Assembly: GCA_965234335.1 (NCBI GenBank)
Contig: OZ248425.1
Coordinates: 124,001-188,000 of the forward strand
DNA length: 64,000 nucleotides
Direction of reading: 5' to 3'
Source of the DNA: Leadbetterella lacustris
GTDB lineage: Bacteria; Bacteroidota; Bacteroidia; Cytophagales; Spirosomataceae
In this document: piece by piece, positions 15,845 to 25,623 of the stretch
Position numbering within the stretch: position 1 is the stretch's first letter
Layout of the letters: every line of letters starts with the position of its first letter
Made by a program: the position numbers and the translations under genes
Notes under the pieces: model-generated
What the model was told of the DNA's origin: nothing
Databases searched by the model: none
What the model saw: the letters and a program-made list of their open reading frames with translations, nothing else

Positions 15845-17302
15845 CTATTCCACTATTGGTTTACCTTCATAATTAATTTTTAAATAAGGCACAGTTTCAG
15901 TGTCATCTATTACATAGTTCCATTTATTAACATATTCGATTCCAGGAAGAAAATCATCTTTTCTTTTTTTGAGTTCTTTGTTCAAGTCATTGTTTAATCT
16001 TGATTGAACAGATGAATAATCTGATTTCCCAATTAGATTATTGAGCTGGTACGGGTCTTTTAAGTTATCAAAAAGCAGCCACGGGCCGTTTAAATCTCGC
16101 GTATATGTATAGCGGTTTGTTACTATTCCTCGGTATTCTTTACCGCCCTTTTTTCTGTCCCATTGGCCGAAAGGCTGGTAGCATGATATCAAAGTTTGTT
16201 TGACCTTGTCTTTTTTTGTTCCTTTAATTACTCCAGAAAAATCAATGCCTTCAACAGAATTTGGTATCTCAATGCCTGACAGCCCTAATAAAGTGGGCAT
16301 AATATCGGGGGAGTTTAATAAAGTTGGTAAAGCCTTAGCCGAATTCCCTAAAACTTTTGGATAATGAATTAGAAACGGAACTCGTATGCTTTCCTCATAA
16401 GGTTGCTGTTTGTTCCAAGCACCGTGGGCCCCTAAAAGATCTCCGTGATCCGAAGAAAATACAATTATTGTGTTCTCATCGATTCCTAAATCTTTCAAAG
16501 TCTGCCACATTTTTCCAATGCATTCGTCGATTGCCGTAATATGCGAATAATAGCCCAACAAATCTTTTTTCACTCTCTCGATTTTATCTGCAGACACATT
16601 TGGATTGATTTTGAAATCATGATTTTCATACATTTTTCTATATTTTCCAGGTGCTGTTTGGTAGGGATCATGTGGACTACCTATGGAAATAAACATTAAA
16701 AAAGGGTTCGTTAGGCTCGCTTGCTTTTTAATATACCCAATTACGTCTTGGGTTTGGGCTATTACATCATAACCATCCCAAGTCAATTTTTTCTTTGAAT
16801 CTCCAACATAATAGTCAGAATTATTATAATTGTGAGTGCATTCTAATGCTTTCCAATATTGGAACCCTTGTTGGCGAGTGGGAGGAATAAAGCTATTTCT
16901 TCCATGCCCATCCAAATGCCATTTGCCCACATATCCTGTATTATAACCTGCTTTTGTAAAAACTTTTGCCATAGTGGTGGCATTTGTATCTAACAAAACA
17001 TCATTCATAAACATGCCATTGGACAGCGGATATTGGCCCGTCATAAGTGAGGCCCTGTGAGGGGTACAAACTGATGTTCCTGAGATAGCATTTTTTAGAT
17101 TTATGCTTTCCGATGCCAATTTATCCAGATTGGGCGTAATGGCATTTCTGTCGCCTGCGTACCCTAATGCTTGAGCTCGCCATTGATCAACTAAAATGTA
17201 GAGTATATTGGGCTTTTTGGTTTCCTGACCAAAAACCATTGTAGTGTTTATTCCAAAAAAAATAAATAGGATCAAAAAAAACAATTTGTTCTTGTCCTTC
17301 AT
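15845..17302 (-). CDS. Exported sulfatase (arylsulfatase A-like)
   Basis: This 485-residue sulfatase has a signal peptide (residues 1-26, ending VFGQ), metal-binding ILYILVDQWRAQALGY at 33-48 and the formylglycine motif SVCTPHRAS with Cys79 (CxPxR). GKWHLDGHGRN near 144, ISIGSPHDPY near 205 and VFSSDHGDLLGAHG near 280 complete the active site. DQ replaces the commoner DD of the first motif, as in many choline-sulfatase-like and glycan sulfatases. It would remove sulfate from a glycan in the periplasm. It is followed without a gap by the second sulfatase and preceded by a hairpin at 17322-17350. Confidence 0.92.
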   Translation of the reverse strand: MKDKNKLFFLILFIFFGINTTMVFGQETKKPNILYILVDQWRAQALGYAGDRNAITPNLDKLASESINLKNAISGTSVCTPHRASLMTGQYPLSNGMFMNDVLLDTNATTMAKVFTKAGYNTGYVGKWHLDGHGRNSFIPPTRQQGFQYWKALECTHNYNNSDYYVGDSKKKLTWDGYDVIAQTQDVIGYIKKQASLTNPFLMFISIGSPHDPYQTAPGKYRKMYENHDFKINPNVSADKIERVKKDLLGYYSHITAIDECIGKMWQTLKDLGIDENTIIVFSSDHGDLLGAHGAWNKQQPYEESIRVPFLIHYPKVLGNSAKALPTLLNSPDIMPTLLGLSGIEIPNSVEGIDFSGVIKGTKKDKVKQTLISCYQPFGQWDRKKGGKEYRGIVTNRYTYTRDLNGPWLLFDNLKDPYQLNNLIGKSDYSSVQSRLNNDLNKELKKRKDDFLPGIEYVNKWNYVIDDTETVPYLKINYEGKPIVE

Positions 17303-17321
17303 TTTTTTAAAAATTAAAAAC

Positions 17322-17350
17322 GGCTATATCTATGAAAATTAGATATAGCC
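17322..17350 (-). terminator. Hairpin between haem protein and sulfatase genes
   Basis: GGCTATATCTA and TAGATATAGCC form a perfect 11-bp stem around a 7-base loop. Read on the minus strand it is followed by GTTTTTAATTTTT, consistent with an intrinsic terminator or an attenuator between the haem protein gene and the sulfatases. Confidence 0.7.
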
Positions 17351-17371
17351 TGATTTTATTTAAAATAATAT

Positions 17372-20062
17372 TTATTTCTGTACCTGAGTTTTGAACATCG
17401 GATTTTTAGGATTTCCTGCCGAAATCAAATAGGCCATCAAGTCCTTAAATTCTTCTTCATTCAGACTGTTGATGAGCCCTTGGAACATCATAGAAACGTT
17501 AGAGGTTTTGGTCGAGCTTACGTTCTTTTTCAATACTTTCTCCAACGATTCTGGAGCATAAGGATTTTGATTCACATAATAAGCCAACTTATCTTCATTT
17601 ACCAAACGACCCACTATCGAAGTACCATTTTTTAATGAAAATTGTGTAGCTGCATATTGATCTGAAATGGTTTTGTCAGGATCCACAATGGCTTCCAAAA
17701 GATCTTTTGGTGAAAAACGCGTACCAATTTGAGTCAGATCAGGACCGGCGGCTCCTCCTTCGCCCAGCATGGTATGACACCCTTTACAGGTGGTGGCCGC
17801 AAACATAGCCTTTCCTTGCTCAAAATCTCGGTCAGTGAGCCCTTTTTCTAGAATTGGCACACCATTCTTAAGATTCCAGTTTCTTCCGGGTCCTTTTGGA
17901 TATGCCGAAGAAACCAAATTATTACCATTAGAACTCAGAAGCTCAGCACCGGAAAGTTTATCGAAATATGACCTTCTGTCCTCAGGAACATTCTTTAAGG
18001 CCAATTTCCTAGATCTATCAATAAATCCAACGTAACTGTTACCTCCTTTATATTTGAAGGCGTTATTAAACCATTTGAAATAGGTTTCTCTTTCGGCATT
18101 GGTCCATCCTTTTTTAGCCATTGTCAAAACGTTGGCGTAATAGGTGTGTTGCATAGGAGGCAAATTGGCCAATGTGTTGGCAATATCCCCACCGTACTGC
18201 GTACTTCTTGCAATCAAATCATTTGAATTCGTTGCTGTTTTGAGCATATTGTCGTTTGCACCAGGCTCGTCTTTTAGTTTCATCAATGCCAAGGTTTTTT
18301 GAATAGCTCCTGGGGCATCAAGATATAATAGATTTTTGCTCAACATTTTATTTAGCTCTGCGGTATTTGCCGGATAATTGGGATTCATGTAAGCAATAAT
18401 TTTAGCTTTATTTGCCTCTGTTGGCATTCCCATTCTCAAAAATGACAATTCAAAAGCTCTCAACACATCAATCTTTTGAGATTCGGTTAGAACTTTGAAA
18501 TTGATTTTCAACAAAGCATTTATAATTTCATTTTGCTTATCGCCCTTACCCATTCTTATCAATGAAATCAAGGACTGAGTTGAGGCAACGGGGTCTTTTT
18601 CTGTCAAAGCCAAGTCTTGCCATTGAGACACGGGTTGGTGTTCCAGAGCCAATCTTGCCGCGTAACGAATAAACCTATCGGTGCTTTTTAGATGTGGCCA
18701 TGCTGTTTTAACAGCCTCAGGATTTGGACCACCCGAGTGGAATTTTTCCAAACTGCGACGTAGAGTATTGGCTTCGTTTATGGGTGTAACGGTCAGGGGT
18801 GCTGTAGACTCACTTCCAACATAAGTTACTCTGTATAAGTCAGATTCCAATCTGCGACCACCCGTCAAAAAATAAATGGAGCCATCTGGACCAACTACGC
18901 CATCGGTAAGCGGCAATGGCAAACCCGAGAGAAACTCAGTACGCTCAGAAGTATAGGTAGAACCCGAAGGTTTCAAGTGAATGGCGTGCATAATACCAAA
19001 GCTCCAGTCAAATGCCAGAAGCGTCCTTTGATATTTGGCAGGAACTTTTGCATTCTTAAGGTGAATTAAATTCGTTGGAGAGCCCTGTCCAATATTTATT
19101 ACTGGCGGAAGGTTGTCAGGATAGGTTTGTGACCATTTGCTGTTTCCTGTTCTCCAGCCAAATTCAGCACCAGATGTAGAATGAGAAACTCTTGTAGGTC
19201 TATACCATGGGGTACCAAAATCCCATTCCATATCGGCATCATACACAAACAAATCGCCCACTTCGTTGAAATCAAAATCATACGCATTTCTGTAGCCTGC
19301 ATTTAGCAATTCCCAATGCTTACCTTCAGGGTCAAGTTGAGCAACCCAACCACCAGGTGCCATACGGTCATTTGCATGTCCGCGTGGGTCTTTTATCAAT
19401 GGAAAAAGCTGATCTTCCTGCCAATTGTTAGGCAAACGATAATGATTCATAGGCGGTACATCGGTATGGTTTCCAGAAATTACCACTAATGATTTTCCAT
19501 CGGGAGAAAGTTTAATACTGTGCGGCCCATGCTCTCCATCGCCATCCATAGGTTTCATGAAAGTCACTTTCTCAAATTGGTCATCGCCATCCATATCTTG
19601 CAGGCGATATAGGCCACTTTGTCTTGTGAAGGTTTTATTATTTTTGCTGTTGTTTACCATCACATAAAGACTGTTGAAAGCATATAATAGCCCCTGAGAA
19701 TAGCCCATGCCCATGGTGTCTGCACCTATACCTGTGCCAATTTTAAGTTTCTCCACCTCTGGAGTTAAAGAAGAGGAACCTATAGCAGGAATTTTTAACC
19801 GGTATAACTTTCCATACTGATCAGAGGTTATCAAGCGGCCTTTATCATCAAAAGCCATAGCTACCCATGAGCCTTGGTTGTTGGCCGAAGGGCTGTAGAT
19901 ATGTTCTGCAGCGAAACCTTCTGATAATCTCAATTTCTTGATTTTTGGATTATCTTCAATGGCGTGTTTGGAGAAGGGATTCTTGGTAATAGTAAATGAA
20001 GCAGCTCCTAAAACGGCAACAATAGCCAAGAAGAAAATTAATTTTTTAAGGTTGAATAACAT
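17372..20062 (-). CDS. Planctomycete-type haem-binding dehydrogenase-like protein
   Basis: This 896-residue envelope protein has an N-terminal signal/anchor (residues 8-25). A beta-propeller with MAFDDKGRLITSDQYGKLY near 67, PDGKSLVVISGNHTD near 187 and GPDGSIYFLTGGRRLESDLY near 400 follows, then a helical HEAT-like stretch (about 440-720). A C-terminal cytochrome domain has CKGCH at 759-763 and a possible Met ligand near 859. Such proteins are thought to oxidise sugars and pass electrons to the haem. The neighbours are SusD upstream and sulfatases downstream, so it probably belongs to the same glycan pathway. The substrate is unknown. Confidence 0.88.
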   Translation of the reverse strand: MLFNLKKLIFFLAIVAVLGAASFTITKNPFSKHAIEDNPKIKKLRLSEGFAAEHIYSPSANNQGSWVAMAFDDKGRLITSDQYGKLYRLKIPAIGSSSLTPEVEKLKIGTGIGADTMGMGYSQGLLYAFNSLYVMVNNSKNNKTFTRQSGLYRLQDMDGDDQFEKVTFMKPMDGDGEHGPHSIKLSPDGKSLVVISGNHTDVPPMNHYRLPNNWQEDQLFPLIKDPRGHANDRMAPGGWVAQLDPEGKHWELLNAGYRNAYDFDFNEVGDLFVYDADMEWDFGTPWYRPTRVSHSTSGAEFGWRTGNSKWSQTYPDNLPPVINIGQGSPTNLIHLKNAKVPAKYQRTLLAFDWSFGIMHAIHLKPSGSTYTSERTEFLSGLPLPLTDGVVGPDGSIYFLTGGRRLESDLYRVTYVGSESTAPLTVTPINEANTLRRSLEKFHSGGPNPEAVKTAWPHLKSTDRFIRYAARLALEHQPVSQWQDLALTEKDPVASTQSLISLIRMGKGDKQNEIINALLKINFKVLTESQKIDVLRAFELSFLRMGMPTEANKAKIIAYMNPNYPANTAELNKMLSKNLLYLDAPGAIQKTLALMKLKDEPGANDNMLKTATNSNDLIARSTQYGGDIANTLANLPPMQHTYYANVLTMAKKGWTNAERETYFKWFNNAFKYKGGNSYVGFIDRSRKLALKNVPEDRRSYFDKLSGAELLSSNGNNLVSSAYPKGPGRNWNLKNGVPILEKGLTDRDFEQGKAMFAATTCKGCHTMLGEGGAAGPDLTQIGTRFSPKDLLEAIVDPDKTISDQYAATQFSLKNGTSIVGRLVNEDKLAYYVNQNPYAPESLEKVLKKNVSSTKTSNVSMMFQGLINSLNEEEFKDLMAYLISAGNPKNPMFKTQVQK

Positions 20063-20105
20063 GATGTTTTTTATTTAAGCTATTAAATTAGGCATTAAAA
20101 AACAT

Positions 20106-20141
20106 GCTACACAAGAAATTTGAAATTTTTTCTTGTGTAGC
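20106..20141 (-). terminator. Long hairpin downstream of susD
   Basis: GCTACACAAGAAA and TTTCTTGTGTAGC form a perfect 13-bp stem. Downstream on the minus strand comes ATGTTTTTTAATG. It may terminate or attenuate transcription between susD and the haem protein gene. Confidence 0.75.
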
Positions 20142-20162
20142 ACGAAAAAATATTAAAACTTT

Positions 20163-21671
20163 TTAAAAATGCGGCGAAAGTGCGGCCTCATCAGCTGGTA
20201 AGCCGTAAAGAAGGCTGATGTTTGTAAATGCATTGCTTCTAGGCACAGCCCCTTCAGGATAGTAATGTCCAACAGGGTCAGCAACAACTTGTTTACCGTA
20301 AGCAGTAATTACTTCAACGGCTTTGCCAGTTCTGACTAAGTCAAACCATCTCTTATTTTCAAAAGCCAATTCAGACCGCCTATCTCTATAAACAACATCT
20401 CTTAAATCAGCTTGCGAGGTAGCAGTAGTAGCAGCCAAACCAGCCCTTGTTCGCACTTGATTTAGAAATAGAGTCGCATCACCTATTTTGTTTTGTTCAG
20501 TTAATGCTTCAGCTAAGAACAGTAAAACCTCAGAATATCTGTAAATAGGCCAATTGATTCCATGATTTCCATGTAGAGAGTGCGTTTTTACAAACTTCTT
20601 AATATATGGAAACGATTTGTCTTTTCTTAAGCTTCCGCTTATAGTTACAAAACCTATAGAAGCGTCCTTACGTTTATCTCCATCTTCATAAGACGCAATT
20701 AGGTTTGGAGTAGGAGCATTATTGCCTTCACCAGTAAGAGGTTGAGGATTTGAAGTACCTGCAAGTGGTAGAAGCTCAGCAGGAGACATAGGCCTTGGTA
20801 GAAAGTTATACATAAAACTTCCGTTTAATCCTGCTGCTCCTTCCAGAAATTGAACTTCAAAAACTGATTCTTTATTGTTTTTATTTCCAGTGTTAGTGGA
20901 AAAAGCATCATTATAATCGGCCATCAGTGAGTATTCATTGCTTGAAACAATCTCACGTAAGATTTTCTCGGCATCAGACCATTTTTTTTGTACCATAAAT
21001 ACATTCGCCAATAATGTTCGTGCTGCTCCTGAGGTAGCTCTTCCAGCTTCTTGTTTCGATTTTAACGGAAGTAAACCAATGGCGGCAGATACGTCTTTTA
21101 TGATTTGAGCATAAATTTCATCAGTGGAAGACAATGGCAAGGTAGCTTCTTGCCTAACTGTAACTGGCTTTAAATGCATTGGCACTTTTCCAAAATATCT
21201 TACAAGTTCAAAATAGGCATAAGCTCTTAAAAACAAAGCCTGACCTTTGATGTTATTCTTACTTGCATCCGGAAACTGAATTTCGTCAATTAAGGACAAA
21301 ATCTGGTTAGTTCTTGCAATTATTTGGTAATCTAGCCTATATTGATTGGTAACATGCACATTAGAGGTTACTCCATTTGCAGTAGGAATAGAAAAATCTG
21401 CGATGTCCTCCTGTTGTTCTGTAGCACCAAACAAAATATTTCTATAATAGTAGGTATTGTCAGAGTGCATCTCGCCTAGCAACCACGCCCTATCATTAGA
21501 TATAGCTCTCAATGGCACATAAGCGGCATTAATAGCTTGTTGAAAATCGGCTTCTTTTTTAAAGAAGGTAACCGAACTGAGGTTGGTTTCAGGAACAACC
21601 GTTAGAAAGTCTTCTTTGCAGCTCGATAAAGCAAAAACTACAAAACAAAAAGTTATTATTATCTTTTTCAT
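20163..21671 (-). CDS. SusD/RagB family nutrient-binding lipoprotein
   Basis: This 502-residue protein has a lipobox (FALSSC, Cys18) followed by ETNLSSVTFFKKEADFQQAI, the standard SusD N-terminus. TPR-like helices contain GQALFLRAYAYFELVRYFG near residue 143 and ARTLLANVFMVQKKWSDAE near 215. The C-terminal family region has YRYSEVLLFLAEAL and ELAFENKRWFDLVRTG. It caps the SusC barrel on the cell surface and binds the incoming glycan or oligosaccharide. The gene lies 11 bases after the SusC gene. Confidence 0.95.
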   Translation of the reverse strand: MKKIIITFCFVVFALSSCKEDFLTVVPETNLSSVTFFKKEADFQQAINAAYVPLRAISNDRAWLLGEMHSDNTYYYRNILFGATEQQEDIADFSIPTANGVTSNVHVTNQYRLDYQIIARTNQILSLIDEIQFPDASKNNIKGQALFLRAYAYFELVRYFGKVPMHLKPVTVRQEATLPLSSTDEIYAQIIKDVSAAIGLLPLKSKQEAGRATSGAARTLLANVFMVQKKWSDAEKILREIVSSNEYSLMADYNDAFSTNTGNKNNKESVFEVQFLEGAAGLNGSFMYNFLPRPMSPAELLPLAGTSNPQPLTGEGNNAPTPNLIASYEDGDKRKDASIGFVTISGSLRKDKSFPYIKKFVKTHSLHGNHGINWPIYRYSEVLLFLAEALTEQNKIGDATLFLNQVRTRAGLAATTATSQADLRDVVYRDRRSELAFENKRWFDLVRTGKAVEVITAYGKQVVADPVGHYYPEGAVPRSNAFTNISLLYGLPADEAALSPHF

Positions 21672-21682
21672 TGATTTTAGAA

Positions 21683-24600
21683 TTAAAAGTTAAAGTTTAC
21701 ACCTATTGTATAAGTACGTGGCACAGGATAATTTGATAAATCTACCCCTTGACTAAGGTTTCCTCCATCTCCTTGTCCATTGCCTTGTGCACTAGTCTCA
21801 GGATTAGGTCCTCCCCAATATTTAGTGAAAACAGCCAACTGTTGAATCGAGGTATATAATCTAGCCGATTTAAATACTTTATTGGCTTTTGGAATTGTAT
21901 AACCTACCGTTACATTCTTAATCGTAAAAAAGGACGCGTCAGCTATAAACCTACTGTTCATCCAGTCTCTTTCAATACCTGTTACGTTTCCGCCACCCAC
22001 AGTAGTTCCATACATTCCTTTACCTGGATTGGCTTCGGAACGGAACCTATCTTTTACTCCACTTACCATATTAAATACTCCATCTAGATTAGCAGTGGAA
22101 TAAATATGGCGAACCAATAGTTGATTTCCTTGAGATCCGGAGCCTACGATATTTGCATCCCAATTTCCGTAAGAGAAGTTATTGACAATGCCATAAGTAA
22201 AAGTAGGAAAAGGATTTCCCATAATTACTCTATCATCAAAATCGCCACCATTTGTAATGATTCCATCTCCATTTTGATCGGTAAGTTTGATACTACCAAC
22301 TGTAGATCTACCAGGCACTTGTGGATTATTTTTCAAATCTTCCGCATTTTGATACATACCTTGAGAAATATGTCCATAGAATTGTCCAAATGGTTTACCT
22401 ACCTGAGTAATGTGAAAAGTACCATACACTCTATCAATTCCTTCTGCCAAGGCCATCACTTTGTTTCTATTAAATGAAATATTGGCATTTGTGCTCCATT
22501 TAAATTTGCCTGTGGTGTTTTTGGTATTAATGGCAAACTCATGACCCCAAAACTTAATTTCACCAATATTATCATTGAAATTTCCGAAACCCGACTCTTG
22601 GGCAATTTGAACACTATACAATAGATTAGAGGTATTTTTTAAATAATAGTCATAAACAAAAGTAATTCTATCATTTTTAAAACCTAGATCCATTCCAATG
22701 TCAAACTGTTTTGTGGTTTCCCAACCTAAGTTGCTATTTGATAAACTAGTAATGACAGCTCCAGGCGAAACTGTATTTCCAAATACAGCATTTACTGTAT
22801 TATTAACCAAGGCATAAGATGTATAATTTCCAATATTATTGTTTCCGATTATACCATAGCTAGCTCTTAATTTTGCAAATGAAATAGCTGGAACATCCTT
22901 TAAGAAAGTTTCATCCGAAATTACCCATCCTGCTGAAACAGACGGGAAGGTACCCCATCTATTATCTGCACCAAAACGAGAGGACCCATCGGTTCTGATT
23001 GCCGCAGTAAATAAATACTTGCCTTTGTAGTTATACGTTAAACGAGATAAAAGGGAAGTTAAAGACCATTCTTGAACACCAGAGTTCGTACCGCCTCTAT
23101 TGACATTGATTGCACCTTGTACTGTCGGAAGTCTATCATCTGCATAAGTATCTGCTTGTATTCTAGAGCTTTCCTGATAAAACTTTTGATTTGAATATCC
23201 GCCTAAAAGTTCAAAATTATGATTTTCAAAACTTTTGGTATAGGTGGCAAGATTTTCGTTTAGCCAAGAAAAGTTTTCAACGTTTTCTCTAATAGACACC
23301 GCCGTAGTGGGTACGGGAGTATTAATAGCACTAGTAGCAGTAGAAGGATTGAAAAAGAAAAACTTAGATCTAAAAAGTTCAACGTTGAATGTTGATTTAA
23401 GGACTAATCCCTTGATAGGTTCATAGGCCATATAGGCATTGGAAATTAAATTGCTATTGGTAGTTTCGTTTATTAGTTCATTTGCTGATCGCACCCAATT
23501 GGCATAGGCAAAGATATTTCCTGTACTAGCCGGAAATCTATTAAACAAAGTTAAATCGCCATTATTATCTCGAATTGGCATCACAGGCCATGTATGTAAT
23601 GCATTGAACAAAATTCCTGTGCCTCTGTCGCCATCGGTACGAGGGGTGTTGTCATAAACATATTGAGGAGCAACATTAAAACCGAGTTTAACTTTTGAAG
23701 AAATATCATACTCTGAATTCATACGAATTGAAAATCTTTGATATTTATTATTTAAAACCACTCCTTGCTGATCAAAAACTCCAGCCACAATGGCGGTTCT
23801 AGATTTTTCAGTATTGTTGGTAACACTCAATGTATAGCTTTGAAGTGGAGCTTTACGCAACAATGCGTCATACCAATCGTTGTTTTTCCCTCTATAATCG
23901 GCCGGATTTTGGAATTCTGCGGGTACAGGTTGCTTAGCATCCTCATAATATTCTTTTTTAAATTGGGCAAATTCTTCGGCATTGAGCATTGAAATTCTCC
24001 CTTTCATTGGTACTTCTTGAATGCCGGTGAAAGCATTGAAACTTACATTCGTGCCACTTTTCCCTTTTTTTGTAGTAATAAGAACCACGCCATTTGCAGC
24101 TCTAGAGCCATATAAAGAGGTAGATGAAGCATCTTTTAATACGGTAATATCTTCTATTTCGTCGGGGTTTAAAGCTCCAATATTTCCTGTAATTGGGAAA
24201 CCGTCTACTACATAAAGCGGATCTGAGCCTGCTGAAACTGAAAGTTGGCCTCTAATTCTAATGTTCATACCTTGCCCAGGCCTACCTGTAGTTTGGTTTA
24301 TTTGAACTCCCGCCAATTGGCCTTGTAATTTTTGCCCGATTTGAGATACTGGTATATCTTTAATTTCTCTGGCACCAATACTTTGAACAGCTCCCGTTAC
24401 CGACTTTTTCAATTGAGAGCCATAACCTACAACCACAACCTCGCTCAATAGTTTATCGTCGAGGCCAAGAGAAATATTAATGTTTTTTTGATCAGAAACT
24501 AATGCTTCTTTGGTTTCATAACCTACAAAACTGAATACCAAAACAGTGTTATTGGCAGCATCAATACTGTAGTTGCCGCCCACATCTGTTTGTGTACCTT

Positions 24601-24769
24601 TGGTGGTACCTTTAATAGCGACACTTACACCAACTAGAGGGTCGCCCGTAGAATCAGTCACCTTGCCTTTGATCTGGGAATACGCAAGTGAAGAACAGAG
24701 GAACATCATACCAGTAATTAAACTTAATAGATGAAAACCCCCACTTCGAAAAGTAATTTTTTGGTTCAT
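21683..24769 (-). CDS. SusC/RagA family TonB-dependent transporter
   Basis: This 1028-residue outer-membrane receptor has a signal peptide (about 1-32), a carboxypeptidase-D-like domain (KGKVTDSTGDPLVGVSVAI, about 34-112), a TonB box and plug with EVVVVGYGSQLKKS near 110 and RIRGQLSVSAGSDPLYVVDG near 170. The rest is a beta-barrel that ends TYTIGVNFNF with a terminal Phe, as required for outer-membrane insertion. It imports the ligand of the adjacent SusD. No sigma/anti-sigma or hybrid two-component regulator is beside it, so regulation is not visible. It is the first gene of the minus-strand glycan operon and diverges from the metal operon. Confidence 0.95.
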   Translation of the reverse strand: MNQKITFRSGGFHLLSLITGMMFLCSSLAYSQIKGKVTDSTGDPLVGVSVAIKGTTKGTQTDVGGNYSIDAANNTVLVFSFVGYETKEALVSDQKNINISLGLDDKLLSEVVVVGYGSQLKKSVTGAVQSIGAREIKDIPVSQIGQKLQGQLAGVQINQTTGRPGQGMNIRIRGQLSVSAGSDPLYVVDGFPITGNIGALNPDEIEDITVLKDASSTSLYGSRAANGVVLITTKKGKSGTNVSFNAFTGIQEVPMKGRISMLNAEEFAQFKKEYYEDAKQPVPAEFQNPADYRGKNNDWYDALLRKAPLQSYTLSVTNNTEKSRTAIVAGVFDQQGVVLNNKYQRFSIRMNSEYDISSKVKLGFNVAPQYVYDNTPRTDGDRGTGILFNALHTWPVMPIRDNNGDLTLFNRFPASTGNIFAYANWVRSANELINETTNSNLISNAYMAYEPIKGLVLKSTFNVELFRSKFFFFNPSTATSAINTPVPTTAVSIRENVENFSWLNENLATYTKSFENHNFELLGGYSNQKFYQESSRIQADTYADDRLPTVQGAINVNRGGTNSGVQEWSLTSLLSRLTYNYKGKYLFTAAIRTDGSSRFGADNRWGTFPSVSAGWVISDETFLKDVPAISFAKLRASYGIIGNNNIGNYTSYALVNNTVNAVFGNTVSPGAVITSLSNSNLGWETTKQFDIGMDLGFKNDRITFVYDYYLKNTSNLLYSVQIAQESGFGNFNDNIGEIKFWGHEFAINTKNTTGKFKWSTNANISFNRNKVMALAEGIDRVYGTFHITQVGKPFGQFYGHISQGMYQNAEDLKNNPQVPGRSTVGSIKLTDQNGDGIITNGGDFDDRVIMGNPFPTFTYGIVNNFSYGNWDANIVGSGSQGNQLLVRHIYSTANLDGVFNMVSGVKDRFRSEANPGKGMYGTTVGGGNVTGIERDWMNSRFIADASFFTIKNVTVGYTIPKANKVFKSARLYTSIQQLAVFTKYWGGPNPETSAQGNGQGDGGNLSQGVDLSNYPVPRTYTIGVNFNF

Positions 24770-25093
24770 AAAAAAGTAATTTAAGGTTCAGAGTAAATGA
24801 TAAGTCAAAAACTAACTGTTGTTATTTTTTATAAATTTTGAAAAAGAATTAAGAATAAGTGTCCTGCTGTGTACTGCTTTTGGTAATAAATTGATTAATA
24901 ATATGATATTTTCAAGGAACAATTACCAATATGCTCAGCAAACCGGTTTTTTATCCCAAACAAAACTGATTTTGTAATTTTTAGATAAAATCAAAACAGA
25001 TGACTAAAGTGAGAAAAAAACAGCTTTACGATTTATAAAATATGACTTTTGTCACGTTTATTTTCAAATCCTGTAATAACTTTGCACCCGAAT
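24770..25093. other. Divergent intergenic region between SusC and the metal operon
   Basis: This AT-rich stretch of 324 bases holds the start regions of both divergent operons. The minus-strand side has the leader CTTAAATTACTTTTTT before the SusC ATG. The plus-strand side has the promoter element described next. No gene was seen. Confidence 0.5.
25048..25084 (+). promoter_or_regulatory. Promoter of the metal operon
   Basis: TAACTTTG at 25077-25084 fits TAnnTTTG, and TTTG at 25048-25051 could be the -33 box, although the 25-base spacing is longer than the usual 19-23. The ATG at 25094 follows only ten bases later, so the mRNA may be leaderless or nearly so. Confidence 0.5.
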
Positions 25094-25486
25094 ATGGAAT
25101 TGACTAAAAAAATAATCGGAGCAACGCTTTTTGTTTCCATAGCATTTAAGATGCTCATGGCTCCTATATTTTTTGTCAATTATGAACTTCGCAAGGATTA
25201 TATCATCAAAAATTATTGTGTGAACAAAAGTCGCCCTGAAATGCACTGCGATGGAAAGTGTTATTTGGCCAAACAAATACAAAAAGCCGAGCAAGAGGAC
25301 GAGAAACAAGCTACCAATAATTTTATTTCGAAGTTGTTGACGCTCGAAGTGGTACAGAAGAATCCTCTTTTCTCAAATTATTTTCCTTCAAAAAGTTTTA
25401 GAGAAAAATCTATTCAAAATTTTCAATATAAAAACCGCATTTCACACCTACACGCCTTTTCATTTTTTCATCCTCCGCAGGTATAA
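25094..25486 (+). CDS. Small Cys/His membrane-anchored protein of a metal operon
   Basis: This 130-residue protein has one N-terminal membrane segment (about 7-27). VNYELRKDYIIKNYCVN and EMHCDGKCYLAKQIQK follow, with Cys42, His51, Cys52 and Cys56. The C-terminus ends in FHPPQV. Proteins of this design are common in Bacteroidota beside metal-acquisition genes, but no function is established that I know of. The cysteines facing the periplasm could bind copper. The ATG at 25094 is preferred over an upstream ATG at 25049, which would lie within the promoter. It opens the MbnP/MbnH operon. Confidence 0.75.
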   Translation: MELTKKIIGATLFVSIAFKMLMAPIFFVNYELRKDYIIKNYCVNKSRPEMHCDGKCYLAKQIQKAEQEDEKQATNNFISKLLTLEVVQKNPLFSNYFPSKSFREKSIQNFQYKNRISHLHAFSFFHPPQV

Positions 25487-25623
25487 TTTTTTCAGATAAA
25501 TTTTTATTAAAATCAATCATCGTGGAATTGTCAATTGCATAATCCATTGATGATTAATGACTTTGTTTTCTATCCAAGTCATTGTATATTCTTATTTCTT
25601 AAAAAAATTATATTTAAAAAAAA

